From positions 71,598,101-71,662,100 of the forward strand of contig CM063106.1 in the NCBI GenBank assembly GCA_031841125.1: a DNA stretch of 64,000 nt, given 5' to 3'. The translations under genes were made by a program, and so were the position numbers. Shown piece after piece: positions 1-11,935 of this stretch. The stretch comes from Acanthococcus lagerstroemiae (lineage: Eukaryota; Arthropoda; Insecta; Hemiptera; Eriococcidae). The stretch's first letter is position 1; each line of letters starts with the position of its first letter. The notes beneath the pieces were generated by a model. The model did no database searches, was not told where the DNA came from, and saw only the letters and a list, made by a program, of their open reading frames with translations.

Positions 1-480
1 TTCATGTCTTTGCTTTGGCACATAAACGGAACTGAATTCGTGTCGGGGGGGGGGGGGCATTACAGTTTTTGAGTGTGTCGGGAGGAATGTTTCGATTTCC
101 GCTCAAATATGCCCAGGGCTAGAAGAAATCTTTACCAAAAATACGTGTCCTGCAGAGACACGTAGTGTAACATTTTATATGCTTTCGTACCCTAATAAAA
201 AAATTTCCATGAACATTTCTGTAAACAACACGGCTGCAAACTGCAGTCGCGCAGCCACAATACGGCTGCATAATGTAGTCGCGCAAGGTGCAGCAAATAT
301 GAAGATCAATAAGCACATGGCTGGAAGAAATTATGAGCGGGGGGGGGGGGGCGAAGCGTTACGGTTTTCGCTCAAGTATACCCAGTAGCAAAAGCATATA
401 AAATGATAAAATAAATTTCCATGAAAATGTCAACCTCTGAATTCGAGTCGGGGGAGCGTGTAGGGAAAATGCTAAAAAAA
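1..480. repeat. Interspersed repeat with poly(G) tract, two partial copies
   Basis: Two related blocks (about 20-120 and 325-480) share a G run of 11 or more bases, then a stretch resembling ACGGTTTTCGCTCAAGTAT, and the phrase AATTTCCATGAAAATGTCAAC. A third, longer relative lies at 35030-35460. No reading frame or terminal repeat is visible. The G runs probably vary in length and may be misassembled. Confidence 0.6.
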
Positions 481-1361
481 AAATTCATTGACACTTGTAA
501 ATACTATTGCAGAAGTTGCTCGGCAAAGACATATCGCTCACTCTGTATTGCCTCGTCTGTGTGACATGGTCAGATCGCTGACCGTCGCGTAGATCGTGCG
601 ATCCCTGACCACGGCGATAGACCTCTGCCTGTATGCCCAGGTCTAGGCTTCACGCATCTTTATATCGATTGGCGAGAGGATCTTGTACGACACAGTTCAG
701 CAGCAGGGCGTTTGCTTTCTCTGCTCCATTACAAGATCTCAGTTTCTGCGGCGGGGCTTGTCCCCGATTTAGGTGACCCCACGTTACGTACCACTGCACT
801 GGCCTCTTACGTGTACGACACTTCAAAAAGTGTAACAAGTAAACACGAAGAAAAGAAGAAGGAAAAGTAAAGTATATAGGTACTACTAGTATGAAGAAAA
901 ACGTACCTATTCGTATCGTGTACGCGGGATAGCATTACCGCCGTTGATAAGAATCTGTCTCATTATTAAGACAATAGACGATTATATATGTCTGCGCGAT
1001 TAATTAGATTATCTACGATAATTGACTGTCCCGGGTACCACCGCCGCTGGCTTTCAATTCCGCGATTATGTAAATGCGATCTATTGTCGAGGATCGAAAC
1101 CTTCCTTTTTGTTTGTGGAACGGTCACGTTCCGCTCGCTTCGCTTCAAATCCTGCCGGCGTCAAATAACGAAGCGGTGCGCGCGGTAATTAGTTTTTTAA
1201 TTGACAACTTTTGTATTTAATAATGTTCCTTCGTCTAACTCATTTCTATCGTTTATTTATACTTATTTTCTATATAATAATTATGTACACAATACGCCAA
1301 TACGTTAAATTATACTTGACCCTCCCTAATCTCAAATTGCTGTACGATTGTGTGTCCGCAG
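481..1361. other. Non-coding stretch before the first visible exon
   Basis: I see no gene or clear repeat here. The last 40 bases before 1362 are pyrimidine-rich and end in CCGCAG, serving as the acceptor of the exon at 1362. The preceding exon of that gene was not found and may lie upstream of the window. Confidence 0.4.
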
Positions 1362-1526
1362 CATCGACAAGTTGGAGACGACGCACCCGGAGAAGGATGG
1401 GTAGCCATACCGAATTCGGCCGGCTTAGTCAAGGAAGTTCGCGAGAACAAAGTCAAGAGTAGAGAGGAGACGGAGGAGCGTCTCGAAACGGAGGACGTGC
1501 AGCATTTGGGTGATATTACGGACGAA
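1362..1526 (+). CDS. Internal exon 1 of an unidentified scaffold-like gene
   Basis: The exon opens after a pyrimidine tract ending GTCCGCAG and closes at a strong donor, GAA|GTAAGT. It holds exactly 55 codons, phase 0 at both ends, with no stop. The peptide is charged and has two readable parts, GEGWVAIPNSAGLVKEV and a Glu-rich tail ending LETEDVQHLGDITDE. The mix of conserved-looking Trp/Pro/Asn and acidic helix resembles the start of a cytoskeletal or adaptor protein, but I do not recognise the family. It is assigned to the same gene as the exons at 50901, 55071 and 56020 because strand, phase and composition agree. That link crosses about 49 kb and is inference. Base composition is clearly richer in GC than the flanks. 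Confidence 0.7.
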
Positions 1527-1749
1527 GTAAGTACTCATTTGTATAATTTGGAATTGAGGTTATTGGCATTCGTCCTGGTCCAGCGACAGTGTACGATCGA
1601 ATAACGAATCCCAACTTTTAGCGAACGATCAGAAGCAAGATCGACTTCCAATTTTGGCCCCGATTAGCTCTCGTATAATTTTAATACGGTGTTTTACGAA
1701 TTGGTCTCTTCTATTTTTTTATTAGTGGGTTCGAATTAAGGTGGTATAA

Positions 1750-1975
1750 ATGGGAATTTTCCAGGTAGGAGTGAGGTGGGGCAAGACAGGCCATTGGAAA
1801 ATCAGTTCTGCAGTCACCGCCGTAACAATCGCAGGCCATTACCCTCTCCCACTCCCTCTCCACAGGAGAAAGTTTATCATGATTGTCATCTTTCTTATTT
1901 TCCCTTTCATTACCCTCCTGGTCTCTTCCTCTACGTTAAAAAAGTTTAAAAATTAACATTTATCATTAAAAAAAA
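1750..1975 (-). repeat. Interspersed repeat family Q, copy 1
   Basis: Read on the minus strand, it matches 14290-14510: both contain GACAATCATGAT, ACTTTCTCCTGT, then CTGATTTT followed by GGCCTGTC. Related copies lie at 59800-60060 (with GGGGGAGTGGGGGAG and GGCCACCG) and, in part, at 63170-63290. No open frame is evident. It may be the 3' region of a retroelement. Confidence 0.6.
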
Positions 1976-2624
1976 AAAAAAATGTCTACCATTCTCTATT
2001 TTCTTCTGTAAAGTAATAACAGCCGGTGAAATTTTATTGAATCAGCATGAAAGCTGGATATTGTTGAGAAAACAGTTTTTGCGTTTTTCAAGAAAAATAA
2101 AAGAGAAAAGTGAACATGGATGTCGCCTAACAAAAACGATAAGAATGAAATAGACCACATCCTAGTCAACGACCTATCGATAGTGCAAGATGTTGCCACG
2201 CTGCCAGGTTTCCACTTTCCATCAGATCACATAAATTATGTAGATCAACAATAACGATTAAAAGAAAGAATAGACCTATTTAAGACTTCTTCAGACTCGG
2301 TTGGACACTAAAATAAACAAGTTTAGAGAAACGTTAAAGAGTCTTAAAAAGTATTGAACTCGTTTCTATAAGCATTTAACTAGGATGGTAGAGTTTCAAA
2401 AGTTTCAATGGAGCCTAGTCCGAAAATTTTTAAGTATTGAAAATGAAAAAATTTATATTTAATTGTGGCTTAATTTTACGCTTACGTGGTGTAACGTTGG
2501 GAGTTTTAATGTACGAAGAGTTGCGACCGATGAGAGCAGAGTGGGATGGTTACTCAGCGGGTTAGCCCCTCGGGTGCTGCAGTCCGTATTGGAGCTCTAA
2601 AATGCAAATACGAATATACATTTA
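1976..2624. other. Intronic stretch without recognised gene
   Basis: AT-rich sequence with no supported gene. From about 2270 to 2400 it carries a loose AGTCTT/AAGTATTGAA pattern like the diffuse repeat blocks at 41.0-42.3 kb and 58.8-59.2 kb. Confidence 0.35.
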
Positions 2625-2781
2625 CAGGGGCGCAATAACCTTATACTGCGAGTAGGTGTTCAGAGTATGTGCCTATCGATGAAACGAAAAAAAAACCTGT
2701 TATTCTTTACTGGGGCGCCCATTATAATTAAGTGGGCGCTCTAATATCTTCGGACCCCCTCCCCTCGTTGTTGCACCCCTG
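2625..2781. mobile_element. hAT-like MITE, 157 bp (candidate)
   Basis: Ends are CAGGGGCGCAATAAC on the left and, read inward from the right, CAGGGGTGCAACAAC: 13 of 15 bases agree. The flanking octamers TACATTTA and TACACTGT are similar but not identical, consistent with an old 8-bp target duplication. No coding capacity. The call rests on the terminal repeats. Confidence 0.55.
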
Positions 2782-3829
2782 TACACTGTACATTCACGGG
2801 TATCGATAACCTTCCGAAGCCAAAGCACTCCTGGCTTGACGTTTACATTGAACGCTGTTCTGTTTTTCCTTACGTATTGCTCCAGCCAGAGGAGTATATA
2901 CGACCTCTCTTCGTTTCCATGCGCGTGATTTCGGTAAATCTGAGGAAAGAAACCTCGGCAGAAGGTATGAGAGAGAAAAAGAAACCGATAAAATTACTCA
3001 ATCCAGAAGTCGGATCACATTTCATTCGGCCAAAACCAGTTGCTCGATGACGGATTTATACCGAGCGTGAGGAGGGAAAAAACAACCATCGCGGTTATAC
3101 TTGTCCGTTGGGTGGTTGCACGCGATCTCACAAGGAAGAGGAAAGACGAAGAGGAAATTGAATCGACCATGTCAGCCGCTAATCGAGAATTCGATGATAA
3201 ACTCGTTTTTAAACGTTTGTTCGGTCGTAAATGCACCGCGAGATAAAATTAATATAAATATATGTACTTTGTTGCCAGCCAGCGGGTTTTCGAAAAGCCA
3301 TCAATTAAATTCGAACAAAAAAAAAAGCGAAGAGAGGAAAACAAATTTTCCGCGTGAATCAGCGTAAAACGACAGAAATTCTGGAAGTAGGAAACGTCAT
3401 AAATGGTGAAGTGAGAAGCTTAAAACCCTTTACCCGAGTGCATGATAATTCAAAGCAGCTCTGTGGGAAATAACGTGTTTGCTTGTTCGTATTTTAAACA
3501 AACAGAACTCTCTAAATACTATTCAGAACTCATGTCCATATTACCGGTGCCTTCCGAACTACTCCTATCGATAGTCTGCTGTGCGATTCATCCGAACCCT
3601 ATCTAAATATTCGATAGCATTTCATCTCCACAAATGTTATCCTCAACATTCTCGCTAAATTCAACTTTACCAACCCCCTTCATTTCATCCCTTTCAACAA
3701 CAACAAGCTCTCTGACAATTGATCATCCAAACTAATACCGAACTGTTATATCTCCCCTATAATATCAATCCTCGATGGCTCTCATACTCACCATAGCCAG
3801 ACTTAGCACTTACCAACCTCGACAAATCC
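2782..3829. other. Intronic stretch without recognised gene
   Basis: An open but unrecognised stretch with moderate CpG content lies around 3040-3246. It has no splice context or family resemblance that I can support. From about 3650 the composition turns C/A-rich and leads into the LINE fragment that follows. Confidence 0.35.
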
Positions 3830-4125
3830 CAACAAAATCTCAATCAGCTCCTTAACAAATACCTTAATTCCATCCAAATATATACAAATCAGGATGCTCC
3901 ATTGTCCACAACAACATTTCAATCTCATATCCACTACCCACACACTTCAATTCTTTCAACAAAACACTCTTAGTCAGTAAACTAGGATAGTACAAATGCT
4001 ATTGTCCTCAAATAAAGAATTCATTCTATGTTGGATCACCTCCCACTCTAACATTCCTCAAAACAGCCGATGAAAGCGCTAAACTTTCCTTGAACATTCC
4101 TCCAATCCCCAAATCAAGGAAAAAG
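3830..4125 (+). pseudogene. LINE RNase H-domain remnant
   Basis: A broken reading frame shows IQIYTNQDAP where RNase H domains of I-clade LINEs usually have IxIYTDGS, so the catalytic Asp appears replaced by Asn. About 150 bases later LCWITSHSNIPQN, then after a frameshift ADESAKLSLNIPP, resembles the family's WIPSHxxIxGNExADxLAK segment. Stops and shifts show it is dead. Its C-terminal partner appears to be at 5235-5564, with an ORF1-like fragment between them. Confidence 0.55.
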
Positions 4126-4127
4126 AC

Positions 4128-4853
4128 GTGCACAAAGCTGAGGCAGCTATTGAGAAATCGATAATGCAAATAAAGGAGAAAATTAAATCATCAAAAATTG
4201 GAATAACTGTCACAGAAATTTTCACATCCCAGAAAAATAAGAAGATAGCTATAATAAGACTTCGAAATCGTACAGAAGCCATTAAAATGATAAAAGAAAC
4301 AGCATACCCAACATCGAATCCCTCGTATCGGAAAACTATCACCTACAATCAATGCATGGGGCCTCGAAGGCACGACTAAAGATGAGATAGAAACCATCCA
4401 AAGGATCACCGGCACTAAACCAATCCTTGTGTCAATCAACAGTTAAGGCAAAAGCGCTATCATTCGGCTGACCAAAGAAAATTATTACACCTTACATCGT
4501 GAATCTCCAAAACAAATCACCTGCGAATACACCAGTATACGATACGAAAAATTCATTAGCATTTGAAGCTACAAAAACTGCAGAATATAAGGACACTCCG
4601 AAGACCGATGCCCAGCGAGCGAAGAAATCAAAAATCTGGCCAAACAAATCAGAAGAAGAAAGAAAATGCGCACACTGCGCCATAGAAGAATACCATAAAC
4701 AGACGGAGCGAAACCCTGAAACGAATGCTGGGAAAGAAGCTGCGAGACAAGTGCTGATCTCAGTAAAACACAAAATGTATGACAATAATCTATGCGATGC
4801 CTATAAAAAAACAGGTAAAGTTTATGGGAAAAAGGTACGATTATTAATATAAG
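4128..4853 (+). pseudogene. LINE ORF1 (gag-like) remnant
   Basis: Three successive + frames read as one degraded gag-like protein. The first part holds ITVTEIFTSQKNKKIAIIRL, the second WGLEGTTKDEIETIQRITGT, and the third ends near a knuckle-like CAHCAIEEYH. Such alpha/beta segments followed by CCHC knuckles are typical of ORF1 of I/Jockey/R1-type LINEs. Here the final Cys of the knuckle is missing, and the segments are joined by frameshifts and a stop. It lies downstream of an RNase H remnant, the reverse of normal LINE order, suggesting insertion or rearrangement. Confidence 0.5.
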
Positions 4854-5234
4854 TTATAAACAAAACTGTCTAAATGTCCTAGTTAGGACAACCTAAACAA
4901 ATGACGAATGAAATGTCAGCATCTCTAAAATGCACCCTACTAGATGTAGGGCGAAGTATACATCAAGAAATGGAAATATTAAAAAGTACTTAACCAACAG
5001 GATATCATAATAATAACTGAACCTGACTTCGCTAAAGATAAAACTACAGGGAATAAATGAAGGTTACTAGCTGTGGCCACAAAAAAAGAAAATCACAAAA
5101 TAGAAACTAAAATGATGTCTGATTTCTTATATAACATTCCTATCCTGATATTAGACGTCAAAAAAATCAGTAAATCTTCGTGCACAAATCCTTCCATACT
5201 TCCATCAACACTAGGATCAAGTCCCACCGAATAA

Positions 5235-5564
5235 CAAACTAAAATCCATAAAAACCATAGTTCACTCCTGGAAAACATCTTATCCAGAGACCAGAAAAGA
5301 CGAAGTAATACTTTTCAGACTAAGAACTGGACACTCCGCTCTCACTCATAGCTATATCCTGAGCAAACTACCTGAACCAACCTACAATATATGTAATACT
5401 TCTATCCCTATCAACCATGTAATTACCCATTGCTCAAAATTCCAATCCCAGCAAAACTCACATATCCCAAACTCAGTACTAGAATCCCTGCTCTCCGACA
5501 GTCACACCAAAAACCCTAAACTCATATCATTCCTAAAAGTCACAAACCTCTACTCCAAAATGTA
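5235..5564 (+). pseudogene. LINE ORF2 C-terminal remnant
   Basis: An open + frame reads RKDEVILFRLRTGHSALTHS, then CNTSIPINHVITHCSKF, and stops at TAA 5562. The RRDEVxLxRLRxGHxxLTH motif followed by a Cys/His cluster is the characteristic end of ORF2 in I/Jockey-type LINEs. One Cys of the usual pair appears missing. About 60 bases beyond the stop there is an A-rich tract near 5620-5637, a likely retroelement tail. It probably belongs to the same element as the RNase H fragment at 3830. Confidence 0.65.
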
Positions 5565-5954
5565 ATCCATTCGCTTTCTCCGTCTCCAGCCAATAGGCTG
5601 TATATGACGTGGCTGAACCCAAAAAAAAGAAAAAACATATAACTTTGCTACTCGAAGAGAGTCGGCAACGCCTTCAAATTGTAAAGCTGCAGACTACAGT
5701 CACGCAGCTCCATCATTTAACACTCTATCAACAGGAAGGTCTCTTCAATCAATTGCAAACAATTCAGGTAGCATCTTAGGAAATTGTAATTCTTCATACG
5801 CTAAAAGACAAGGAAGAAATTACTACTTGATCAGAAAGGCAATGTTTATGTTGGTGTTTCACAGATGACAAGAAGCGCCTATCATTCATGCATCAAGTGC
5901 GAACAAAACCTGCATGTAAAGTAAACGTCCCTCAATGTAAAGCGTTTTTACACG

Positions 5955-6040
5955 AAAACATATCGGGGAATCGAACCCGCGTCCATTGAAACATTTGACA
6001 GAAGTGCAGTGATTGTCTCTAACCACTCGGCCATGGGGCG
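5955..6040 (-). repeat. tRNA-like head of a SINE or tRNA pseudogene
   Basis: On the minus strand an A box (TGGCCGAGTGG) and a B box (GGTTCGATTCC) match the RNA polymerase III internal promoter perfectly, about 50 bases apart. The sequence starts CGCCCCA, but the bases after the T arm (ATATGTT) do not pair with it, and no clean anticodon arm forms. It is therefore a tRNA-derived repeat and not a working tRNA gene. The A box resembles serine/leucine-type tRNAs. Confidence 0.65.
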
Positions 6041-6354
6041 AATTACAAGATAGTGACTTAAGAACGCATTTGAATATTCACGATGTAGTACAGCTGTTAC
6101 CATTTGTTGTTTACCATCGTTACATTTTTGCTGGCCACTACATGTGTATGCTGTTTGTGCATGTGAACAAACTGAAGACAAGACTGTGATACTGTACTTT
6201 GTAGTAATTTACTGAGCAAATTAAATTTTTGAATTAATTACACACACAAAAATCACCTGTCTATAATTTAAATGAATAAATAGATTTAAAAAAATACAGA
6301 CCATGTCAGCAAAAAACATTGCCGCTTCTGATCAAGTAGTATAAAAAATATCCT

Positions 6355-6462
6355 CCACAACAAAAGCCAAAAGTGAGTTTACATGACTCGGGAATTGATC
6401 ACTCGCTACGCTCGTTCGCAAACTTTCCCTCGCCATGTAAACACTCACTTTTGACTCTTGGT
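6355..6462. repeat. Foldback with CTCGCTACGCTCG loop
   Basis: Arms of about 30 bases, around AAAAGTGAGTTTACATG on the left and CATGTAAACACTCACTTTT on the right, enclose a CpG-rich loop containing CACTCGCTACGCTCGTTCGC. A similar layout occurs at 44125-44243. Confidence 0.6.
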
Positions 6463-7800
6463 GTGTAATATACTATTATTTCGATTCAAATAAAGTTTAC
6501 AATATTTGAATATGTATAACCAAGATTATCACCAATTCTATCAAAACTGGTTAACTGGCATTCAGTTTTGAGAAAATTGGAAGTGCATGCATATGTCATA
6601 ACGGCGTACTTCAGCATTGACATAGAATGATCATTGATCAAAAAAACACAAAAACAATCTACCGCAACTTATACGTGATACATCCTTAGGATGAATAGCT
6701 TCACTATATTCAAGAATTCAACAGCAGGCTACTAAATTTGATTTCGATTCGCTTAATTGTTCATTTGTCTCATCATACATTCCCATCATCATCGTCACAG
6801 AGGGTAGCGCCGTTGTTTCCTTTTCGGATGAAGACAACCACAACGCTAGGGGCTTCATCCCTCGATACCTGAAACATAATATCAAAATTACCGGTAATAC
6901 TTTTACCATATTTATAAAACATAAAATGTAATTCACATCGTATTATTCCTTGGAAAATTTACTGATAAAGAGTACCTACCACAGAAACCACAGAACGTTT
7001 ATGTACTTGGTTCGATTCAAAGAAATTCTACACTAAAAATTGAGAACCTATTTCACATTAACAAACAAGACACTTACCTGTCCAAAATTCAGTTAATTTC
7101 TTCACTTCCCTTGAGGAAATAGTTCCTTCTAATAGAAAAGTACGAGACTCACAACAATCCAGTTATAAGTAAAATCCGAAATACCTATCAATATTATCAT
7201 CCCCCCCCATTATTTCATCTCTTTGGCTCTATACATGGAAAATGACTCTCGAAAACAGTAACTTCTGAAAATCTAGATCAATGAGCACTACTGAAGAAGA
7301 AAAAAGTACGCAGAGAAAAAAAAGTGATTGCAAGAGGCTGATTACTGACCCTAATAAATTCGAAATTTACGCTTATAATTACTCTTATTATTTTCAACTA
7401 ACTGATGTCATACTTTGGAAATGAAGCGTCACTGAACTGAATAGTAACCACACTGTAACTCAGATCAAAACACTACTGAAAACTGAGAAGCTTTATACAT
7501 GTGAAATGACGTCACACTGAACTGAACTGTGATTCAACTCATACTGGAAAAGAAATGAGAAGAAAAATTTCGATTGCAATAGGTTCGGCTACTTGCAGCC
7601 GACCAAAAACTGGCAATTTTCACTGCAGCCTTTCCAAAACTGCAAACGAAGAGCGGATCACCCCCTCTTATCGAAAAAGAGAAATGTCTTTATGCATATC
7701 ACATTTTGCAGGATACAAAAGTTGCTAAATTAATGTTTTGGTTTTTGTCATACATTTTATCCTGAACTGTAAATAGTAGCACCTGGTGAGGATCAACATA
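6463..7800. other. Intronic stretch without recognised gene
   Basis: AT-rich sequence with scattered short frames and no motif I can name. Confidence 0.35.
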
Positions 7801-8416
7801 ATGTGGCAGTTTCTATAGAAAGGGGTAACTTTGTTGATCAGTCAAAGTCTCAAAAAACGCGAAAAAAGAAAAACAAAATTTTTTGGTCGAAAAAATCAAT
7901 TTTGAGATTCTGGTTGATTTCTATAGAAAAAACATCGCAATAACGAACAGACAAAATTTACACGCAGGAGAGAGAAGATGGAGATAGACAAAGAGAATTA
8001 TGAAAGAGAATGAGAAAATAATGTGAAAATGTGAATGTCTGTGTTCGCTTCTTCGTGGTTTTTCGGAGCTCACGAATAAATCCGATGTTCTGAATTGTTA
8101 CCACTCAGAAGAGCGAAAAATTACCTTTCCAGCAAGCCCTCGTTGAGACTGGTAACGTGATTCCGCGGTGAGTTATGGCCGCTTGACGGAGTGGGAGAAA
8201 AAGGCGTGTCTAACATTAAACGCATTTTCCCAAAAACGTGTTTTCGCGCGTTCTTGTTACACTCATCTTTGACCCCTTGTATCTCCGGAACAAAAAACGC
8301 TACAAATCGCGCCAATAGCTCGTTGAAATGGGCATTCATTCCTCTATTACGTACTGTCTGTAACTGAAAATTCGTCGGATAGACAAAGTTACCCCTTTTT
8401 ATAGAAACTGCCACAT
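7801..8416. mobile_element. 616-bp MITE with about 40-bp terminal inverted repeats
   Basis: The left end ATGTGGCAGTTTCTATAGAA is mirrored at the right end, which reads inward ATGTGGCAGTTTCTATAAAA. The match continues through GGGGTAACTTTGT on both sides. There is no transposase frame, so it is non-autonomous. No clear target duplication can be read (TA left, AT right), so the superfamily is open. Confidence 0.75.
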
Positions 8417-9189
8417 ATTTCTCTTAAAACTGTTTAAATACTTTTTACGTAAATTCGACAAATGTAAACTGTTCATTACTGAAAATTTGGCTGTATGTAT
8501 AAATAAAAAATAATTTGCTTTTAATATTCGCGTCAAGTGTAAATCATCCCGTCATGGAACGGTATCAGTCGAATGACGAATCTCAGTAGGCGATTCCTCG
8601 ATTTTCTGTGGCGCAGTATCTCAATATTCTGTTCGGGTGATGTGCGTACCAAGTTGAAAGCTTATTCCCGGCGCCATTGATAACCGCAGCAGGTTGGTAA
8701 GTCTTTCCACAGGCAACTAACTAATGCGGATCGCGGCTCACGATAGTGCCGTTTTCAATTAGGACGCCGCGCCGCATTGCATCGTATAGCATCGACCGGA
8801 TATGCAGACGAGGAAGCCGGCCATCTATGCAAACCACGAAAATCTAGCCTAGCTTCCGCATTCGCACTTCCGCACATCCGATACACAAGCTCGTATATAC
8901 CAATTTGTGGATAGTAATTACTGGTTGGTAGTCTGGTACAGCACCTCTCGTCGCTACCGTTTCTATTACGCGATTACTCCACCAATATGTGTACAGATGA
9001 TGAGATAAACTCAGAGGCGAACTTGCTACACAGTTCACCACCGTTACCGATTGCGATCGCTTCGGAGATATTGTTCGGATGTTTCGACGTACTGAAGCGC
9101 GTGATAGAAAACAAGAACAAGTGGGTACATAACGACTCTCTATGAATTCACTAAAGGTCTCCAATACTGCTCCCTGAGCTATCGCTCGA
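8417..9189. other. CpG-rich unique segment, function unknown
   Basis: From about 8520 to 9160 the sequence is richer in CG dinucleotides than its neighbours and carries no terminal repeats, LINE motifs or convincing exon. Stretches such as AACCGCAGCAGGTTGG look unique. A regulatory or conserved non-coding element is possible but unproven. Confidence 0.3.
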
Positions 9190-10165
9190 ATAATTTTTTT
9201 TTTTTTAATTTTTAATTTTATTTTACAACTTTTGTTCGGGTGTGTGAGGAGTGCTCACCCCACCGAACTTGCCCGTAGACGGGCATGCGCTCTTATCGTC
9301 CTTCTCCACCACCCCCTATCCCTACTTATTCTTCCGCATTCTACAATTTCGTCTCTCCATTTTGTGGGCGGCCTACCCTTTTTCTTTTCCATTCCCTAGG
9401 CGACCATTCATCTGCTAATTTGCTCCATTTTTCTTCTCTCCTCACTATATGTCCTGCAAAGCTCAGTTTCAATTTTTTGACCCTCCAGCCTATATCCTTG
9501 GCTCCTGTGGCTTTAACTATTTCTTCTAGCTTAATCCTGTCCTTGATTCTGATCTTCATTACGCTACGCAACATTCTAAAGTACGTTATCCTCAATTTTT
9601 CGTATTGCCCTTTAGTCAATGACCATGATTGGACTCCGTACGTGAGGCTGGGTATCACACATTGCTCTAATATTTTGATTTTCGTTTTTAGTGGTAGGTT
9701 ACCTTTGAAAAGTGTCCTGTGAGCCTAAAAGTTTTTCCACCCTTTAGTAGTCCTCGCCCCTAGCTCCACTTTTCCCCTGTCTTCAAAGGCGATCATTTAG
9801 CCCAAGTACTTATATTCCTTGACAATTTTTATATCTACTCCTCTTACCTGAAACCCTTCGCATCCTAGGTTAGTCATTACTTTAGTCTTGGAGATGTTAA
9901 TTGTCAGCCCCACTCTCTCGCTTTCGATACTGAGCTCTTCTGCCATATTTTCCAGCTCTTCCAGAGATTGTTACTCATTAATATTGTATCGTCGGCGTAG
10001 CGTAGGTTATTCAACCATTGACCATTTATTTTCACCCCATTTCCCTCCCATTTCAATTTTTTGAAGACTTCCTCCAAGACTGCATTGAATAGGTTTGGGG
10101 AGAGTGGATCTCCCTGTTTTACCCCTTTCTTAATATTAAAGACTTCCCAACCCTTTCGTTGAAAG
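9190..10165 (-). pseudogene. 5'-truncated LINE with intact YADD, decayed frame
   Basis: Read on the minus strand from 10165 it gives EVFNIKKGVKQGDPLSPNLF, then NNLRYADDTILMSN (reverse transcriptase motif with both catalytic Asp), KTKVMTN, KEYKYLG, and further on SLTYGVQSWSLTKGQYEKL and KLKLSFAGHIVRREEKWSKL. This order is normal for the palm, thumb and C-terminal part of an RTE/CRE-like or jockey-like non-LTR retrotransposon. Frameshifts (around 9730 and 9970) and stops inactivate it. The 3' end is marked by a T run on the + strand at about 9190-9203, that is, a poly(A) tail. The finger domain and endonuclease are missing. Confidence 0.85.
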
Positions 10166-10339
10166 TTGCATCATTGAACAGGAAATGACGTGTACAATGT
10201 TTGTGGCGAAAAAAATTTTTTATCTTGTGCAGTTAAGCCACAAATAAGCTCAAAAGTTACCAAAAAGTGACGACTCTTATGGATGTTTCGGAGGGGTAAT
10301 TGAAGAGGGGTAAGAGGAGGTTCGTTTTCATTTTGCAGC

Positions 10340-10960
10340 GAACAGTTTGCCGGTTTCATACGTTGGCATGCTGGCGACAGCGGGAAGTGGGATGGTTCTG
10401 TTTGGAGGACTGTTATATCAACAGTGGTTCCTTGGTCATTAATATTATTCAGTGTTGCCCAGATTTTTTTGAAATTTTAAATGTCAGTTAAACATCAGAA
10501 CTGCAGTTATCACTAACTGATAAATTTTTTGCAACAACTCCATAGTAGGTAACAGCGGGAAGTGGATGGTTCTCTTGGGAAACTGTTATATCAGTAGTGG
10601 TTATTTAGTCATTCATATTGTTCAGTGTTGTACAGAGCGACAACGGGAAATAGGGTGGTCTTATTTCGAACATTTTTCATTATGTAAATTGAATTTGTGT
10701 TTTTTCACGATGGCATTAGCCTCGAACTGTCGGATGGTTTTCTTTGAAAATTCATCAGTAATGTGGTCAAAAAGAGTTCATTCGCTCAGCTATAATTAAG
10801 CTCCAAAGTTTTTATGACGTCACAGACCTTGGTTGGATCGTTTTCTTTGAAAATTCATCAGTAGTTTGGTCATAGCAGCGCGACAAGAAGAGGGGAGCGG
10901 CAATATGTTGTCCTTAGGGCGACAGCAGGAAGTGGGGTGGTTCTGTTTTGGACATTTCAT
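10340..10960. repeat. Locally duplicated degenerate repeat
   Basis: A phrase like GACAGCGGGAAGTGGGATGG recurs at about 10375, 10553, 10640 and 10920, the first two followed by GTTATATCA and CATTxATATT. A second phrase, TTTCTTTGAAAATTCATCAG, occurs at 10740 and 10843. This indicates several rounds of local tandem duplication. No gene is supported. Confidence 0.6.
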
Positions 10961-11199
10961 ATTTCGGTTCTTGGTTCGTGATTGATCGTCCCCCCGCGTC
11001 CAGTATTCGAAATCCAATATTTTCAATAAACATTTTTGATTTTGGTTCACAGAAGCTATGCTTTACATTAAAGTTGTGTTTTTTCATCATAGTTTTGAAT
11101 TGGGCGTGATTTCCAAACGAGAGTTTCCTTAATTTGGCAACCATGCGTAGAAGATATAAATATATAATTTTCATGGCATACGTCAAAATATTCAAAGCT

Positions 11200-11709
11200 G
11201 AAATAAAGTGAAGCGAAATTGAAATCGAAGTCGAAATTTGAGTAGTAGTGAAAACCGAAATATATTAAGCTGGACATCAGAGCTGTAGTTAGAATTGTCA
11301 TCACTCTGAATGGTAGTTGAAGTCGAAGGGAGGGGGGGGGGTGACGGTTAAGATTAAAGTCAAAATTTAGCGTCCAAATCAGATTGAAAATCAAAGTTAG
11401 AGTCAGAAACAAATTGAAAGTGAAGACAGAGATGAATACGCATGAGAAAACTTATAAAAAATTATACTGAAAATTAGAGTTGAAACGGAAATGAAAGGAA
11501 GAGTTTTGGTCGAGTCAGAGTCGAAGTCGAGTTGAAATTAAAGTGTTAGTACGAATATAAGATTAAGTCAAAGTCAAAAAGAAATCAAAACTAAAATTAG
11601 AATTCGATGTGGAATTTGGAGTAAGAGTCAAGGTGAAAAGTGAATGCGGTAGTCAAAATTATTTCTTTCAGACAGCGTAAAAATAAGCCAGGTTCGAGTC
11701 AGCATGAAG
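11200..11709. repeat. Diffuse AGTCGAAGTCAGA-type repeat, left block
   Basis: Purine-rich sequence built from degenerate copies of AGTCGAAATT/AAGTCAAAG. The same texture resumes at 13474 on the other side of the hAT element, showing that the element inserted into this array. Confidence 0.6.
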
Positions 11710-11935
11710 ATTAGAATCAGCGGTGGCAGCCTAGATATTTTTGAGGCATAGCAAAACTCCATTTTGACGAGAATAAAAAATTGATGATTTTTCGGGGTGT
11801 AGCGAAAATTTCAAGGTGATTTCTGGGGCTCCTATCACCAAAATCACCCTGCTCCCTCCGAAAGAAAAAGAAAAGTTGTTCTTATTTTATTTCAACAGCA
11901 AACGAACAAACAAGCGAAAATAAATTATACAAAAC

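Noticed and set aside
3040..3246. Possible host exon with charged peptide
   Set aside because: No acceptor and donor pair in phase, and no recognisable family.
5955..6040. Functional tRNA gene on the minus strand
   Set aside because: The A and B boxes are perfect, but the acceptor ends do not pair and no sound anticodon arm forms, so it is treated as a SINE head or pseudogene.
9285..9722. 145-codon open frame on the + strand
   Set aside because: It is antisense to the LINE C-terminal region at 9190-10165.
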